Assembly (NCBI RefSeq): GCF_900106015.1
Contig: NZ_LT629797.1
Coordinates: forward strand, 992,001-1,056,000
DNA: 64,000 bases
DNA from: Pseudomonas sihuiensis
Lineage (GTDB): Bacteria; Pseudomonadota; Gammaproteobacteria; Pseudomonadales; Pseudomonadaceae
Reading direction: 5' to 3'
In this document: piece after piece, positions 25,329-32,726 of the stretch
How the letters are laid out: the number at the start of each line of letters is the position of its first letter
Position numbering within the stretch: position 1 is the first letter of the stretch
Translations under genes and position numbers: made by a program
The notes under the pieces: generated by a model
The model's input: only the letters and a program-made list of their open reading frames with translations
The model's database searches: none
Told to the model about the DNA's origin: nothing

Positions 25329-28227
25329 AAATCACGGCCCAGCGCACGGTGAAGAGTGTTTGGGTACGGCTGGCGCGATGCAGGCGTTTCTCCAGGGCTT
25401 CTATGAGCGCATCGCGGCGAGCCTCGATTTCGTCCTCCACGGAGAAAATTTCCTGGCGTTGACGACGCTGTTCTCCCTCTACCTTGCGAATGTCATCCTG
25501 CAGACGGCGTGCCTCGTCCATGCTCTGGGCAACTCGCGCTTGACGTTTCAGTCCTTTGAGCTTGAGCTTGGTGTCTTGTAGGGCTTGTTCGGCAGCGAGA
25601 ATCCGGTCTTCGGCCCAGGCATCCAGCTTGTCGCGTTCTTGCTGGAAGAACTTGTCATTGTGTTCCAGTGCTTGGCTCAATGCGGCATCGATCTGGCGAC
25701 GGGCATTGCCATGTAGATCTTCAGGCGGGCTGATCTGCGTTGGCTCTACATTTGCGCAAAGCTGGAAGAGCTTCTCGCAGGTTTCTTGATCGAGTAGCTC
25801 GCCGCTATCGGTCATTGCGGTGAAAACCAAGTGCTCTTCGCGCTGAAAACTATCGAGCTCCAGCAGGTTGAGCTGAAGCCAGCCCTGTTTACCCAGCAGT
25901 TGCTCGATCACGCTTATGCGTGGGTTACGGGCTTCAAGCCATTGCGCATAACTGAAGTGCAGCGTTGCGCTGGGCGCCTGAGCGCTGCGGCCTTGATCGA
26001 GAACGTATTCACCAAGCGGGTGTGTAAGCCGGTAGATGCGGGTGTTTTCAGGCTGGATCTGCTTGGCCTGTTCGCCTTTGCGGATGAGCTGATAATGCCC
26101 TGTGACCACCTGTGGGAGAGGTGGCAGCTGGAGATCGAAAGCCAGGTTCTGGCTGTCGAATTTAGCGTGCTCAGCCAGGATGTACTGAGTCAGCTTCCAG
26201 AACAGGCGGGTTATACGGTCTAGCTGACTTTCGGCGCGCTCTTTGTGGGTCTTGAGCAGGCTGTGAATGTCCGCGTCGAAGTTCTCCAGCAGGAGCTTTT
26301 CGGTTTCCAGCATTTTTGCCTGGATGTCGGCGTCCAGTTCGGCGCGCAAGCGGGTGAACGCTGCGTCGATCTCTTGTGGGGTGCGGCAGCAGTCGTAGAT
26401 CTCGGCAATGCGCTTCTCGAAGTCAATGCCGGCTTCGATCCTGCCGAGCACCTGGTCGGACGCACCAAAAACGCCCTCGAACAAATGGAACTTGTCCTGG
26501 AGGAGTTCCAGGACTCGTCGATCTGCGGCATTGCGCTGGTTGAGGAAGTTGATGACGACCACGTCAAACCGTTGGCCATAGCGGTGGCAACGCCCAATGC
26601 GCTGTTCTACCCGTTGCGGGTTCCACGGCAGGTCATAGTTCACGACCAAAGAGCAGAACTGCAGGTTTACACCTTCGGCGGCAGCCTCGGTCGCAATCAG
26701 AATTTCGGCCGTATCACGGAAGTGATCGATAAGCGCTGTGCGGCGATCGATAGCTGGCGAGCCGGTTACACGGTCACTACCCTGGTAGCGAGTCAGCCAG
26801 CGTTGATAGATGCCGGTAGCGGCCTCACCCTGGTTGCCACCACTGAAGGTGACGACTTTGCCAAGGTGGCCGTGGGCTTCTAGAAAACGGGCCAGGTACT
26901 CTTGAGTCCGGCGTGACTCGGTGAAAATGACGGCCTTGCGTTGGGCGCCCATGCCGGACATGCGTGCAAAGCCTTGCTCCAGCGCATTGAGCAAGGCGAA
27001 TGATTTCTGGTCTTCGCGAATGCTGTGGGCAATCTCGATGTAGGTATCGAGCTCGGTGATTTCCTTGCTCAGCAGCTCGAAGTCGATCTTGCTTGCCGAG
27101 TCTTGGGCTTCGTAGCTAGCTGCAGCTTCTGCGGCTTCCAGGAGGTCTTCTTCGAGTTCGTTCTCTTCGATCAGATGCTCGAACCATTGCTCATCAATGC
27201 TCTGGCGATCCAGTAGCTTCTGTAGACGCGCTTTGATGGCTTGCAGGGTAGCCAGAACGGCTTCTGTCGAAGAGGCCAGGAGCTTGCGCAGGATGAGTGC
27301 GACGAGATGCTTTTGCCGCTGTGGAAAGCCGTAGCTGAAGTCGCGATGCAAATAAGCGGAAATGAGATCGTAGAGGCGCTGTTCATCATCGCTGGGGGTG
27401 AACGGCGTGGTCAGTGCGTGACGCTGCGTATAGGGAACGTACTCAAGGACGTCTTTACGCAGTGTACGCTTGATGAAGGCATGCAGGCGGCGACGTAGCG
27501 CAGCCAAGTCCGCGTCGATGTTGCTGTACTGGGCACGGAAGCTGCGCTCATCGCCGAAGATGTCTTCGTCTATCAAGGAGCTGAGACCATACAGCTCCAT
27601 CAATGAGTTCTGCAGCGGTGTGGCGGTCAGCAGAAGCTTGCGTCGTCCAGCCAATGAACGCTTGAGCGACTGGCCGGTTTCATTGCTTTTGCGATGGGCG
27701 TTACGCAGCTTGTGGGCTTCATCGATGGCGACCAAATCCCAGGGAATGTTGCCAAGCTGCTCCTCCATCCGGGCTGCAAAGTTCAGCGACATGATGCTGA
27801 TGACGTCGCGATCCAATGGGTCGTAGATGCCTTGCTCGCGGAGCAATTTCCAGGTCCGTGCGTCCAGCACCTGGGTCGGTAGGTTGAATTTGTCGGAGAG
27901 CTCCTGTGCCCACTGTTTGCGCAGCGCTGCCGGGCAGATGACGAGCAAACGACGGCGGCGTTCTGCCCACATCTGGCACAGGACGAGCGCGGCTTCGATG
28001 GTTTTGCCGAGGCCTACCTCATCCGCCAGCATCACCCCTTTGCTGAGTGGGTTGTGCAAGGCGAAAAGGGCTGCGTCTATCTGGTGTGGATTGAGATCGA
28101 CACTGGCATCGAATAACGATTGGGAGAGCCGATCCTCTTCGCTGGCAGCGCGACGGCGCGTGAGCTCCCAGGCGAAATATTTGGCGTGATGCGGGGTAAG
28201 GCTGCTTGGGGGCGTGAGCGACGGCAT
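25327..28227 (-). CDS. SNF2-family helicase (RapA/DrmD-like)
   Basis: SWI2/SNF2 superfamily 2 ATPase of 966 residues. Motif I is MLADEVGLGKT (69-76), motif II is AIDEAHKLRN (169-172), motif III is LLTATPLQNSLMELYGL, and the second lobe carries EAAAEGVNLQFC and NPQRVEQRIGRCHRYGQ. The C-terminal third is charged and coiled-coil-like. Such proteins move along double-stranded DNA or remodel protein-DNA complexes; DISARM DrmD and RapA are relatives. It is the first gene of the defence-like block, has GAGGGAAC before its ATG, and is separated from fic by 193 bases of repeats. Confidence 0.88.
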   Translation of the reverse strand: MPSLTPPSSLTPHHAKYFAWELTRRRAASEEDRLSQSLFDASVDLNPHQIDAALFALHNPLSKGVMLADEVGLGKTIEAALVLCQMWAERRRRLLVICPAALRKQWAQELSDKFNLPTQVLDARTWKLLREQGIYDPLDRDVISIMSLNFAARMEEQLGNIPWDLVAIDEAHKLRNAHRKSNETGQSLKRSLAGRRKLLLTATPLQNSLMELYGLSSLIDEDIFGDERSFRAQYSNIDADLAALRRRLHAFIKRTLRKDVLEYVPYTQRHALTTPFTPSDDEQRLYDLISAYLHRDFSYGFPQRQKHLVALILRKLLASSTEAVLATLQAIKARLQKLLDRQSIDEQWFEHLIEENELEEDLLEAAEAAASYEAQDSASKIDFELLSKEITELDTYIEIAHSIREDQKSFALLNALEQGFARMSGMGAQRKAVIFTESRRTQEYLARFLEAHGHLGKVVTFSGGNQGEAATGIYQRWLTRYQGSDRVTGSPAIDRRTALIDHFRDTAEILIATEAAAEGVNLQFCSLVVNYDLPWNPQRVEQRIGRCHRYGQRFDVVVINFLNQRNAADRRVLELLQDKFHLFEGVFGASDQVLGRIEAGIDFEKRIAEIYDCCRTPQEIDAAFTRLRAELDADIQAKMLETEKLLLENFDADIHSLLKTHKERAESQLDRITRLFWKLTQYILAEHAKFDSQNLAFDLQLPPLPQVVTGHYQLIRKGEQAKQIQPENTRIYRLTHPLGEYVLDQGRSAQAPSATLHFSYAQWLEARNPRISVIEQLLGKQGWLQLNLLELDSFQREEHLVFTAMTDSGELLDQETCEKLFQLCANVEPTQISPPEDLHGNARRQIDAALSQALEHNDKFFQQERDKLDAWAEDRILAAEQALQDTKLKLKGLKRQARVAQSMDEARRLQDDIRKVEGEQRRQRQEIFSVEDEIEARRDALIEALEKRLHRASRTQTLFTVRWAVI

Positions 28228-28356
28228 CAGGTTCCCTCGGTAATGTCCTTTAAACCGTGCGGTGCAGTCTTACAAGCAAGGGCGGTAAGGGCAATATGTC
28301 ATCAACCTGTCATTCACACGTCATAGGCTCGCGCTCATCTCAACGAGGAGCGCACC

Positions 28357-28821
28357 ATGCATTACACCCGAGTGGCCGTGATGGCCGGTCTATTCGCCTG
28401 GGCAGGTCTGAGCCAGGCTGACGTCCGTGTCGAAGGGCTGGTGGAATACGGCATCTTCAGCAGCCAGTATCAGGACTACCAGCCCGGCGAGCGGGTACTG
28501 ACCCGCAGCAACCAGGAAATCGAGCGTACCGAGCAGATTCCCGCCAAGCTAGGCACCAAGTTCGGCATGCGTTACAGCCTGGCCGGCAAGCGTGAGGGCG
28601 AACCACCCCTGACGTTGTTGTACCTCACGCCAGGCGTTGTCACGCCGGATGGTCAGCGTCATGACAAGTTCGAAGTGCAGCAGAAGCTGGTGGTCGGTGC
28701 ACCGCAGGACGTGATGGCCTTCGAATTCACCGAGCATCATGAAGTGGTGCCCGGCGAATGGCATTTCATCGTCTATCAGGGCGATCGCAAGCTGGCCGAA
28801 CAGCGTTTCATGGTGCGCTGA
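28357..28821 (+). CDS. Secreted DUF3859 protein
   Basis: Exported protein of 154 residues with a signal peptide ending GLSQA. The mature part fits DUF3859: a beta-rich domain with VEGLVEYGIFSSQY at the start and EWHFIVYQGDRKLAEQRFMV at the end. Function unknown. It is transcribed divergently from the SNF2 helicase and converges with dgkA with no gap. Ribosome site ACGAGGAG lies about 6 bases upstream of the ATG. Confidence 0.82.
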   Translation: MHYTRVAVMAGLFAWAGLSQADVRVEGLVEYGIFSSQYQDYQPGERVLTRSNQEIERTEQIPAKLGTKFGMRYSLAGKREGEPPLTLLYLTPGVVTPDGQRHDKFEVQQKLVVGAPQDVMAFEFTEHHEVVPGEWHFIVYQGDRKLAEQRFMVR

Positions 28822-29208
28822 TCAGAGCAGGATGATCGCCCAGGTCAGGGCGATCATCAGCAGCGCGACCATTTGCGCCGCGCTGCCCATGTCCTTGGCC
28901 TGTTTGGACAGCGGGTGCAGGTTCAGCGAGATGCGGTCGACCACCGCCTCGATGGCGGAATTGAGCAGTTCCACCACCAGCGCCAATAGCGGCACCAGCA
29001 TCAGCAACGCGCGCTCGGCGCGGCCGACATCGACCAGGCAGGCCAGCGGCAGCAGGAGCAGATTCAGCCAGACCAGTTGACGGAACGCGGCTTCACCCTG
29101 ATAGGCCGCACGCAGCCCGGCCAGCGAATAGCCGGTGGCATTGAGGATGCGCGCCAGGCCGCGGCTCCCCTTGAAGGACAGGGCGTCCAGATCGGAACTG
29201 TCGTTCAT
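28822..29208 (-). CDS. dgkA: Diacylglycerol kinase DgkA
   Basis: Small integral-membrane kinase of 128 residues that phosphorylates diacylglycerol to phosphatidic acid at the inner membrane. The family signature ELLNSAIEAVVDRI is exact, with three membrane segments (about residues 40-57, 65-85 and 105-127). ATG 29208 overlaps the stop of the inaA-like gene (ATGA); upstream codons are not part of the family. In this operon it would recycle diacylglycerol released by lipid-headgroup transferases such as the LtaS-like enzyme nearby. Confidence 0.94.
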   Translation of the reverse strand: MNDSSDLDALSFKGSRGLARILNATGYSLAGLRAAYQGEAAFRQLVWLNLLLLPLACLVDVGRAERALLMLVPLLALVVELLNSAIEAVVDRISLNLHPLSKQAKDMGSAAQMVALLMIALTWAIILL

Positions 29209-29909
29209 GGTTGCAGCCCACCCCAGGGATCGTTCAGGGCCTGCTGGTAGGCCTGGTGCAGGTAACTCATGTCGGCGTCGGGCATGGCGCCACGATGCCG
29301 GTCCAGCTGGCCCAGGTCGCGCCGCGAGGCGCTGGCGACGCGCCAACGTCGCCGGCTTTTTTCCAGATCCAGCAGGGCGATATCCACGTCACCATCGCTA
29401 CGGGCTTTGACGAACAGGTGCTTGGCATAGCAGCAGCCGTGTTGCCAGCCGCCCAGGTGCAGGCGTGCGAGTGTTACCGCCAGGCGTCGCAGCATGACCT
29501 CATTGAGCTGCGCCACATGGGGCTCGCTGTACCACTGCTCCAGGCTGACGAAACCCGGTAAAGCCTCGGTGACCAGCAGTGCCTGCCATTGCCCGGCCTG
29601 TTTGCGCGCTGAGCAGTAAACGATGTTCGGTGTGCGAATACCGAGGCGGGCGAAGGCGCGATAGGCCTGTAGCTCACGGAGAATGGTAGGCCTGCCCAAA
29701 GGATGGCGTAGCGAGCGGTAGATGTGCCCGTTCTGGCGTTTGCAGTAGAGCAGCGGCCTGCTGCCGTCCCAGTGCTGCAGCAGGCGCACGCCACTTTCGC
29801 CGCCGCGCCGCTGGTTGGCCGGCTCGACCCATTGACCAGGGCTGTGCCACCAGCGATCGAACTCGGTAGAGGGCAGGGCGGCCAGTGCTTGTTCGCTGAG
29901 AACGCCCAT
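29205..29909 (-). CDS. InaA/WaaP-type lipopolysaccharide kinase family protein
   Basis: Protein-kinase-fold enzyme of 234 residues of the LPS core kinase/InaA group. Visible features are the ATP-lysine region LLYCKRQNG, the catalytic-loop-like LHLGGWQHGCCYAKHLFV and IALLDLEKSRRRW in the metal-binding position. It probably phosphorylates a sugar of the LPS inner core. In P. putida an inaA gene of this type with an upstream methyltransferase gene follows colRS and is under ColR control, the same arrangement as here. It starts 1 base after the methyltransferase stop. Confidence 0.85.
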   Translation of the reverse strand: MGVLSEQALAALPSTEFDRWWHSPGQWVEPANQRRGGESGVRLLQHWDGSRPLLYCKRQNGHIYRSLRHPLGRPTILRELQAYRAFARLGIRTPNIVYCSARKQAGQWQALLVTEALPGFVSLEQWYSEPHVAQLNEVMLRRLAVTLARLHLGGWQHGCCYAKHLFVKARSDGDVDIALLDLEKSRRRWRVASASRRDLGQLDRHRGAMPDADMSYLHQAYQQALNDPWGGLQP

Positions 29910-29910
29910 T

Positions 29911-30600
29911 TCAGGCCTCCTTGCGCAGTACGTAGGTGCGCCACATGGCATAGCCGGGCAGGAAGTCCAGGTGGCCGAGTATGGCGAAGCCGGCCTGGTG
30001 GAACTCATCCTCAACGGTCTTGCGAGGGACGACGAAGCGGTTCTGGTTCTGCGCCGCACGGCCCTGAGCGGCGCGCCGGGCCTCCAGGCGCCGGCGTTTC
30101 CAGGCCTTGTAGTTGCCATCGACCCACAGCGAGACGATCACCGTGTCGCGGCTGACGCGGTGGAACTCGCGAAGGATGGCCAGACGGTGCTCGGCCGACT
30201 CGATGTGATGCAGCAAGCGGATGCAGAAGATGCAGTCCACCGCGTTGTCACCCAGGTCGATCGCGAAGGCCGAGGTGCGGAAGCTGTTGACTCGCGCCAC
30301 CACCTCGGGGGCCTGTGCGGCACGCGCGGTGGCGATCATGTCGGCCGAGTTGTCGGCGGCGAAGATCACCCGGTTCGGCTGCTCGCAGAGCATCGGCCAA
30401 AAGCGCCCGGCGCCGCAGGGCAGGTCGAGTACCAGATTCGGCTTATCGGCCATCTGCAATGCACGGCGCGCCACCTGTACGTCGCGCCAGTGCGACAGGC
30501 GTCGGGCCAGGCCATCCTGATGCTTGTGCAGGTATTGCTGCGAATGCTCGAAATCGTACTTGCGGGAAAAGTCCAGTTCGATGGGGCTAGGCTTGGGCAT
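29911..30600 (-). CDS. Class I SAM-dependent methyltransferase (colRS-linked ORF)
   Basis: Methyltransferase of 229 residues. Motif I is VLDLPCGAGRFWPML, motif II-type FAADNSADMI, and post-motif DCIFCIRLLHHIES. It corresponds by position to the P. putida methyltransferase gene (orf222) that heads the inaA operon below colS and is regulated by ColR. Substrate unknown; an LPS or lipid acceptor is possible from context. A hairpin and a ColR-type box lie in the 81 bases upstream. Confidence 0.86.
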   Translation of the reverse strand: MPKPSPIELDFSRKYDFEHSQQYLHKHQDGLARRLSHWRDVQVARRALQMADKPNLVLDLPCGAGRFWPMLCEQPNRVIFAADNSADMIATARAAQAPEVVARVNSFRTSAFAIDLGDNAVDCIFCIRLLHHIESAEHRLAILREFHRVSRDTVIVSLWVDGNYKAWKRRRLEARRAAQGRAAQNQNRFVVPRKTVEDEFHQAGFAILGHLDFLPGYAMWRTYVLRKEA

Positions 30601-30630
30601 GACGAACGTCCTTTGATGGATACGTTCGTC
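30601..30630 (-). promoter_or_regulatory. Leader hairpin with ribosome site in its loop
   Basis: GACGAACGT (30601-30609) and ACGTTCGTC (30622-30630) form a perfect 9-base stem with a 12-base loop. On the minus strand the loop contains AAAGG, the ribosome site of the methyltransferase gene, and the stem ends directly at its ATG. Folding would tuck the start region against the stem, so translation may be modulated. Confidence 0.55.
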
Positions 30631-30657
30631 AGCCTAAAGAGCAGGGCATCAAGGCCG

Positions 30658-30676
30658 CGTCAAAGGGGTGTGAAAA
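30658..30676 (-). promoter_or_regulatory. ColR-type box upstream of the methyltransferase-inaA-dgkA operon
   Basis: On the minus strand the 19 bases read TTTTCACACCCCTTTGACG. All but two bases are shared with the box at 32651-32669. The TTTTCAC core agrees with the ColR consensus described for P. putida. It lies in the colS-methyltransferase intergenic gap, 58 bases before the start codon. Confidence 0.72.
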
Positions 30677-30681
30677 TTTCG

Positions 30682-31950
30682 TCAAGCGCCATTGTTCAGG
30701 GTGACCCGGAAGCGGGTATGACCTGGCTCGCTCTGCAAACTGACGCTCCAGCCCTGTTTGGCGCAAATACGTTTGACCAGCGACAGCCCCAGTCCAAGCC
30801 CCTCGCCACGGGCCTGCGAGCCGCGCACGAACGGCTGGAAGATGCGCTCGTGCTGCTCGGCAGGAATGCCGGCGCCGCTGTCCTCGATACGAAACGCGCC
30901 CGCTTCGAGGATCAGGCGCACACTGCCGTTCTCGGTGTAGTGCAGGGCGTTGCGCAACAGGTTGGCCATCACCGTGCCGAGAAAGGTGGCGTTGTAACGG
31001 CCGTCGTCCTGGCCTTCCTCGGTCAATTGGAAGTCCAGCCCCTTCTCCTTCATCAAGACGCTCCAGCGGCTGGCCTGCTCATGAGCGATACCGGCGAGCG
31101 TGCGGTCGCCGCCGAAGGCCGCTTCGTTGCCCTTGTCGCGCGCCAGCTGCAGGAATGTCTGCACCAGTTCGCGCATTTCCTCACTGGCGCGGGCGATGCG
31201 CGCCACCTGTTCCTTCTCGCGCGAGCCCAGGGGCGCCTCGGCAAGCAGCTCGCAGGAAGTGGCGATGACCATCAGCGGTGTACGCAGTTCGTGGCTGACA
31301 TCGCTGGTGAACAGACGCTCGCGCTCCAGGGACTGACGCGCCTGGCCCAGCGTGCTGTCGAAGGCAGCGGCCAACTGGCCGATTTCGTCGTCGGGGTAAT
31401 CCGGTGCCAATGGTGGCGCCAGCGGATGCAGCTGGTCGCGATGACGCACCTGCTGCGCCAGCCGGCTGATCGGCGCCATGACCTTGCGCGCCATCATCAA
31501 GCCCAGGCCCCAGGCGGCGATCACCGTCAGCAGAAAGCCCGCCAGCACCACATTGAACAGCGCATTCTCGCGGGCTTCGAATTCCTGTTGCTCCTGCACC
31601 AGCATGTAGGTCTCGCCGTTGATCTTCTGTACGTAGACGTAAAACGCCTCGTTGCCGCTGACGACCTCGTTGAACCCTTCCCGCAGGCCGTCATATTCGG
31701 GCGGGATGGCATAGTCGGGATTATTCGACGAGAAGAAGCGGGTGCTGGAGTCCAGGCGCGGTGGGCGCCCCTGGCGGATGTCCTCGTTCAGTGTTTCACC
31801 CAGCTCGCGACTCATCTCCTGGGAAACCAGATGCTCCTCGATGAAATGCACCACACCGACGATGCTCAACGAGAACAGGCCGCTGACCATCACCGTCATC
31901 AGCACGAAGGCGATCAGAATCCGGCGCTGGAAGGGCTGCTTAGACGGCAT
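30682..31950 (-). CDS. colS: Sensor histidine kinase ColS
   Basis: Inner-membrane sensor kinase of 422 residues. Two membrane segments (about 11-33 and 131-153) enclose a periplasmic domain of about 100 residues, followed by HAMP, HisKA with SHELRTPL (H220), and an HATPase with NLLRNALHY and DSGAGIP boxes. P. putida ColS senses excess Zn, Fe and other metals through H35, E38 and an ExxE motif. Here H35 and E38 are present in VVHFIEEH, and EQQEFEARE (120-128) offers ExxE pairs. The start overlaps the colR end by 11 bases. Confidence 0.88.
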   Translation of the reverse strand: MPSKQPFQRRILIAFVLMTVMVSGLFSLSIVGVVHFIEEHLVSQEMSRELGETLNEDIRQGRPPRLDSSTRFFSSNNPDYAIPPEYDGLREGFNEVVSGNEAFYVYVQKINGETYMLVQEQQEFEARENALFNVVLAGFLLTVIAAWGLGLMMARKVMAPISRLAQQVRHRDQLHPLAPPLAPDYPDDEIGQLAAAFDSTLGQARQSLERERLFTSDVSHELRTPLMVIATSCELLAEAPLGSREKEQVARIARASEEMRELVQTFLQLARDKGNEAAFGGDRTLAGIAHEQASRWSVLMKEKGLDFQLTEEGQDDGRYNATFLGTVMANLLRNALHYTENGSVRLILEAGAFRIEDSGAGIPAEQHERIFQPFVRGSQARGEGLGLGLSLVKRICAKQGWSVSLQSEPGHTRFRVTLNNGA

Positions 31951-32623
31951 CGGGGTTCTCCGCCAGGCGATAGCCGACGCCGTGGATGGTGTGCAGCAGT
32001 GGTGTGGGAAAGGGCTTGTCGAGTACCTGGCGTAGTTGATGGACATGGCTGCGCAGGCTGTCACTGTCCGGGCAATCGTCGCCCCACAGGGCTTCTTCCA
32101 GCGCTTCACGGCGTACCACCGCTGGGCTGCGTTGCATGAGGATGGCCAGCAGCTTGAGGCCCAACGGGTTGAGCTTGAGCAGTTGGCCGGCGCGACTGAC
32201 CTGCAGGGTATCGAGGTCGTAGCTGAGATCGGCGACCTGCAGCTGGCGTTTGCGGCTGCCGCGGCTACGGCGCAGGATCGCTTCGATGCGCGCCACCAGC
32301 TCGGACAGGGCGAAAGGCTTGATCAGATAGTCATCGGCGCCGGCATTGAGCCCCTGCAGGCGATCATCCAGCGCATCGCGCGCGGTGAGCATGAGGATGG
32401 GGACTTCGCTGCGACCATCCTCGCGCAGGCGCTTGCACACCTGATAACCGTCGATGCCCGGCAGCATGATGTCCAGCACGATCAGGTCGTAGTGGCCGCT
32501 GCTGGCCAGGTGCAGGCCGCTCAGGCCGTCCTGCGCGCAGTCGACAGAAAAGCCCTTGAGCTGCAAATAGTCGAGCACGTTGGCGAGGATGTCTCGGTTG
32601 TCTTCGATGACCAGAATGCGCAT
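31940..32623 (-). CDS. colR: Response regulator ColR
   Basis: OmpR-family regulator of 227 residues. The receiver has IEDN, phospho-acceptor D51 in LIVLDIMLPG, and the switch lysine in DDYLIKPFA. The C-terminal winged helix ends with SLRSHVHQLRQVLDKPF and HTIHGVGYRL. Its identity rests on the linked colS and the methyltransferase-inaA operon. A ColR-type box lies in the divergent region between this gene and the LtaS-like gene, so autoregulation is possible. Confidence 0.88.
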   Translation of the reverse strand: MRILVIEDNRDILANVLDYLQLKGFSVDCAQDGLSGLHLASSGHYDLIVLDIMLPGIDGYQVCKRLREDGRSEVPILMLTARDALDDRLQGLNAGADDYLIKPFALSELVARIEAILRRSRGSRKRQLQVADLSYDLDTLQVSRAGQLLKLNPLGLKLLAILMQRSPAVVRREALEEALWGDDCPDSDSLRSHVHQLRQVLDKPFPTPLLHTIHGVGYRLAENPDAV

Positions 32624-32650
32624 CGCGGGTTATTCCTGGGTTTGACGATT

Positions 32651-32669
32651 TTTTCACACGGCTTTGACG
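32651..32669 (+). promoter_or_regulatory. ColR-type box in the colR / LtaS-like divergent region
   Basis: The plus strand reads TTTTCACACGGCTTTGACG, the same as the box before the methyltransferase operon except for two central bases. It is 58 bases upstream of the LtaS-like ATG, exactly the distance of the other box from its gene, and 28 bases upstream of colR. Confidence 0.72.
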
Positions 32670-32726
32670 AGAGGCTCACAGCTCGCCTCGCAGACTGCGG
32701 CTCGTTCATCCTACAAGGATCATACG

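Noticed and set aside
17344..28227. DISARM, BREX or Type I restriction system
   Set aside because: SNF2 and methyltransferase recall DISARM, but drmA, drmB and drmC are absent. No pglZ or brxC for BREX and no hsdS for Type I. Mod motif order and the paired Res fit Type III best.
29971..32139. 722-residue open frame antisense to the methyltransferase and colS
   Set aside because: It spans two well-supported genes and their intergenic regulatory region, with no recognisable domain.
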